A stretch of 9,537 nucleotides of DNA from Alphaproteobacteria bacterium (GTDB taxonomy: Bacteria; Pseudomonadota; Alphaproteobacteria; SP197): positions 1 through 9,537 of the forward strand of contig JAJEBJ010000329.1 of assembly GCA_022822575.1 (NCBI GenBank), written 5' to 3'. Below are positions 6,908 through 9,537 of this stretch, piece after piece. Both the position numbers and the translations under genes were made by a program. Position 1 is the stretch's first letter, and each line of letters starts with the position of its first letter. The notes under the pieces are model-generated. The model made no database searches. It was not told where the DNA came from and saw nothing but the letters and a program-made list of their open reading frames with translations.

Positions 6908-7156
6908 CTACCAGAACTCCTTGCCGACCGGCGGCCCCCAGTCGAGCTCCTCTGGCCGGTACTCCCCGGGCATTTTTGACACCAAGTCCCTCAGGTCGTA
7001 TCGGCCCCGGATTCTCGATACGGGTTCGACGATGATCCGTCCCCTCCTGGCCGACACATCGACCTCGTCGCCCACGTGGATGCCGGCTTCGTCCAATAGC
7101 GCCTTCGCGACCCGCAGACCCTGGCTGTTGCCCCATTTCTGAACCTTGGTCAGCAT
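6908..7156 (-). CDS. mazE: MazE-family antitoxin, AbrB/SpoVT DNA-binding domain
   Basis: This 82-residue antitoxin opens with an AbrB/MazE swapped-hairpin domain (MLTKVQKWGNSQGLRVAKALL, then VGDEVDVSARRGRIIVEPV to about residue 47), which binds operator DNA as a dimer. The acidic tail, ending in ELDWGPPVGKEFW, is the MazF-binding segment typical of MazE proteins that neutralise the partner toxin. I start it at ATG 7156, where a GGAGG Shine-Dalgarno lies 6 bases upstream and the protein begins exactly at the domain. The longer frame to 7333 adds 59 residues without domain content. Its TAG stop abuts the mazF GTG. It probably represses its own promoter, as in other mazEF operons. Confidence 0.93.
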   Translation of the reverse strand: MLTKVQKWGNSQGLRVAKALLDEAGIHVGDEVDVSARRGRIIVEPVSRIRGRYDLRDLVSKMPGEYRPEELDWGPPVGKEFW

Positions 7157-7183
7157 CGTCCGCCTCCAGGCAGGTATATCCCA

Positions 7184-7213
7184 TGTATAGCCTGTTTCAG
7201 CACACGAACGCAA
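7184..7213 (-). promoter_or_regulatory. Candidate mazEF promoter
   Basis: On the - strand, TTGCGT (7208-7213) and TATACA (7184-7189) are separated by 18 bases, a fair sigma-70-like pair. The -10 ends 27 bases before the mazE start codon. A second TATA just downstream (7175-7178, + strand coordinates) makes a TATA-N7-TATA arrangement that could serve as an operator at the transcription start. The match to consensus is modest. Confidence 0.4.
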
Positions 7214-7498
7214 CGCCGAGGCTCGGGTCGATCCTCCGGGCTCCCATCCGGAATGGTCGGGCATCCGCATCGCGTGCCGGTCGCGGGTCAGGCCCCTGCT
7301 TGACGCATTTCCTGCGGCCCCGTCAGGCGGCACCGATCGCCGGTTGCGACGCCGGCTCGCTGAGTGGCATCACCTCGAAGATCAGGCCGCGCGATGCCTG
7401 GAACGACAGACGGTGAGAGGGCTGTCCGCCCCGGCCCGGAGCCGCGGGATCCTCGCAGCGTCGACAAACTCGACCAGCCACCCAGTCGGCGTGCCCGG

Positions 7499-7550
7499 GG
7501 CTTTCCGTCGCAACGCTGCGGCCATCCGGCGTCGGGCCTGCCGGAAAGCC
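7499..7550. repeat. 9-bp perfect inverted repeat in the mazE-flavoprotein gap
   Basis: GGCTTTCCG (7499-7507) and CGGAAAGCC (7542-7550) are exact reverse complements with 34 bases between them. The spacer is itself GC-rich, with weak internal pairing. It could be a REP-like element, a leader structure or a remnant of a small mobile element. Only the symmetry is certain. Confidence 0.4.
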
Positions 7551-8043
7551 GCCGGGAATCCGTTTCGCCGTTCGGAGGCTTCTCCTGACCTTTCAACCCG
7601 TTCGCAGAACAGGGGGCCGGGCCTCCGGGAAACATGGTGGAAGCTTTTAGCCCGGATCGCTCGGTGCGCCCTGGCCTACCCGACGGTGGCACGGGACGAT
7701 GTCTGGGGTGTCAAACGCAATGTGACGGCACAGGTTGCCGCAGCTTTGCAGAACATCGAGGCCATCCGCCCGGCGGTCGGCGCCTCCGGCGTCTACGAAT
7801 GGCAGCGGCAAGCCGAGGACACCGAAGAATTGATCGCCATCCTGCCGCCACGCGGCACGGTGAGATGGAGATCGCATTGCCGCGCTCGAGACATCGATCC
7901 GGACACCGGGCGCAACACAATCCTCGGTTGTTTCCCGCTTCGGCATATCCCGTCTGCTTCCGGAGCATCTGCAGTCCGATTTCGTGCATAATCCGTTCAT
8001 GTGTCCAGACCTCGCAGGGCAATCGATCCGAAGGGACTCCATC

Positions 8044-9537
8044 ATGCCGCGCGAACCCCGATACGACATCCTGTTCGAACCGGTCAGCGTCGGTCCGCAC
8101 ACCGCCAGAAATCGCTTCTATCAGGTGCCTCATTGCAACGGCATGGGTTGGCTGCATCCCACGTCGATGGCCGTCATGCGCGGGATCAAGGCCGAGGGCG
8201 GCTGGGCAGTGGTGTCGACCGAGGAATGCGACATTCATCCCACGGCGGAGGCACCGCACAACCGCGTCATGCGGCTGTGGGACGACAAGGACATGCCCGC
8301 GCTCGAGAGAATGGTCGATCTGGTTCATGCCCACCGCAGCCTTGCGGCCATCGAGCTTGTCCATGCCGGGTATCAGTCTGCCAACTATGCCAGCCGGGAG
8401 ATCCCGCTCGCGCCCTCGGGTCGGCCCGCGTTCGGCTACCACCCTGTGCAGGCGCGAACCATGGACAAGGAGGACATCACCGAGCTGCGGCGATGGCACC
8501 GGGCTGCGGCGCTTCGGGCGCAAAGCGCCGGCTTCGACATCGTCTACGTGTATGCCAGCCACGATCTCGGACTGCCGCTTCACTTTCTCTCTCGACGCCA
8601 CAACCGGCGGCATGACGGCTATGGCGGCAGCCTCGCCAACCGGGCGCGCCTTCTGCGGGAACTCATCGAGGATACGAAGGACGCCGTCGGCGACACCTGT
8701 GCCGTTGCCGTCCGGCTCTCGATCGACGGCCTCACGGATCCTGACGGCGTACCGAGCCAGGAAGAGGCGCGGGACCTTTTCGCCTTGCTCGGTGACCTGC
8801 CGGATCTTTGGGACATCACGCGAACCACGTTTGCCGACGACATGACGCCCTCCAGATTCTACGGCGAGGGTTCCCAGGAGGAGCATGTCCGGTTCATCAA
8901 GGAGATGACGTCGCGGCCGGTAGTCGGCGTTGGCCGGTTTACCTCGCCCGATGCCATGGTGAGCCAGATCAGGCGCGGCCTGATCGACTTCATTGGGGCG
9001 GCCCGCCCCTCAATCGCCGATCCGTTCCTGCCAAGGAAGATCGAGGAAGGACGCGTGGACGCCATTCGCGAGTGCATCGGTTGCAACATGTGTCTTGCGA
9101 GCGACGAACACGCAGCCCCCATGCGCTGCACCCAGAATCCGACGGCGGGAGAGGAGTGGCGCAGCGGTTGGCATCCCGAGCGCATTGCTGCGAGAACCAC
9201 CGACGATCGTATCCTTGTCGTGGGCGCGGGCCCCGCCGGCCTGGAAGCGGCCCGGGCGCTGGGCCAACGCGGCTACGAGGTCGTTGTCGCCGAAGCGGCA
9301 AGGGAACCGGGCGGTCGCGTTTCACGCGAAAGCCGGCTGCCCGGTCTGGCGGAATGGGCCCGCGTTCGAGACTATCGCATGGGCCAGATCTCGACGATGC
9401 CCAATGTCGAACTTTACCTGGAGAGCGACCTTGCAGCCGACGACGTGCGCGAGGCTGAGTGCTCGCTCGTCGCGCTTGCGACCGGAGCAGCATGGCGCCG
9501 CGACGGCATGGGCCGCCACCACGATCGCCCCATTGCC
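8044..9537 (+). CDS. Trimethylamine/histamine dehydrogenase-family iron-sulfur flavoprotein, N-terminal 498 residues (3' end outside window)
   Basis: This is an amine dehydrogenase of the TMADH/DMADH/histamine dehydrogenase group: an Old-Yellow-Enzyme-type FMN barrel, a [4Fe-4S] cluster, then an ADP-binding domain. The start YDILFEPVSVGP and RNRFYQVPHC match TMADH. C31 corresponds to the cysteine carrying 6-S-cysteinyl FMN. Y170 and H173 (YVYASH) match the catalytic Tyr169/His172. C344, C347, C350 and C362 bind the cluster. VVGAGPAGLEAAR (392-404) is the nucleotide-binding turn. Of TMADH's aromatic bowl (Tyr60, Trp264, Trp355) only W256 remains; E61 and D354 replace the others. R440 stands at TMADH Tyr442, the residue used with electron-transfer flavoprotein. 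The ATG is preceded by AAGGGA, 7 bases upstream. The full length is expected to be near 700 residues. No stop occurs before the right edge. Family certain; substrate probably not trimethylamine. Confidence 0.92.
   Translation, partial: MPREPRYDILFEPVSVGPHTARNRFYQVPHCNGMGWLHPTSMAVMRGIKAEGGWAVVSTEECDIHPTAEAPHNRVMRLWDDKDMPALERMVDLVHAHRSLAAIELVHAGYQSANYASREIPLAPSGRPAFGYHPVQARTMDKEDITELRRWHRAAALRAQSAGFDIVYVYASHDLGLPLHFLSRRHNRRHDGYGGSLANRARLLRELIEDTKDAVGDTCAVAVRLSIDGLTDPDGVPSQEEARDLFALLGDLPDLWDITRTTFADDMTPSRFYGEGSQEEHVRFIKEMTSRPVVGVGRFTSPDAMVSQIRRGLIDFIGAARPSIADPFLPRKIEEGRVDAIRECIGCNMCLASDEHAAPMRCTQNPTAGEEWRSGWHPERIAARTTDDRILVVGAGPAGLEAARALGQRGYEVVVAEAAREPGGRVSRESRLPGLAEWARVRDYRMGQISTMPNVELYLESDLAADDVREAECSLVALATGAAWRRDGMGRHHDRPIA

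Larger units (their letters stand above)
7157..8043. other. About 890-base gap without a convincing gene
   Basis: This stretch separates mazE from the divergent flavoprotein gene. A + strand frame (7344-7991) and a - strand frame (7288-7692) are open, but both give low-complexity Arg/Gly/Pro-rich translations that I cannot place in any family and lack good ribosome-binding sites. The + strand part around 7670-7850 reads more like real protein (alternating charged and aliphatic residues). It might be a decayed gene, but I cannot name one. Just before the flavoprotein gene a CATAAT hexamer (7987-7992) could be a -10, although no -35 lies at the right distance. The inverted repeat at 7499-7550 is listed separately. 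Confidence 0.55.

Noticed and set aside
7634..8845. A 403-codon + strand frame overlapping the flavoprotein gene
   Set aside because: The flavoprotein reading frame in the same region carries clear TMADH motifs. This one is an out-of-frame shadow.

Overview
The window is GC-rich DNA with the gene types and spacing of an alphaproteobacterium, or a relative. That assignment is an inference from gene families, not from a marker gene. It reads as an accessory or niche-adaptation region: small-molecule catabolism genes lie between two complete toxin-antitoxin modules, with unusually long stretches that carry no recognisable gene. No RNA gene, CRISPR array or intact insertion sequence was seen.

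Layout from left to right: (1) the 3' part of phnN (ribose 1,5-bisphosphate phosphokinase, phosphonate pathway), + strand, cut by the left edge. (2) A convergent HEPN/MNT module (hepT-mntA, type VII toxin-antitoxin) on the - strand, with an 8-base overlap. (3) About 700 bases without a convincing gene, holding overlapping palindromes. (4) A choline-sulfatase-like formylglycine sulfatase, + strand. (5) Convergent to it, a - strand pair: an isopenicillin-N-synthase-type Fe(II)/2-oxoglutarate oxygenase followed by an MFS transporter. (6) About 620 bases without a gene. (7) A mazE-mazF module on the - strand, with the antitoxin stop directly abutting the toxin start. (8) About 890 bases without a gene, holding a 9-bp inverted repeat. 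(9) The first 498 codons of a trimethylamine-dehydrogenase-family iron-sulfur flavoprotein, + strand, running off the right edge.

A plausible joint role for (4) and (5) is import of a small sulfated or quaternary-amine compound (MFS), removal of sulfate (sulfatase) and oxidation of the carbon skeleton (oxygenase). The flavoprotein further right would oxidise an amine. This link is inferred from adjacency and family only.

The most informative sequence-level observation is in that flavoprotein. It keeps the covalent-FMN cysteine, the [4Fe-4S] cysteines and the catalytic Tyr/His. Two of the three aromatic-bowl residues of trimethylamine dehydrogenase are acidic (Glu61 and Asp354), and the third is kept (Trp256). 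This resembles the pocket of histamine dehydrogenase (Gln/Trp/Asp) and argues against trimethylamine as substrate.
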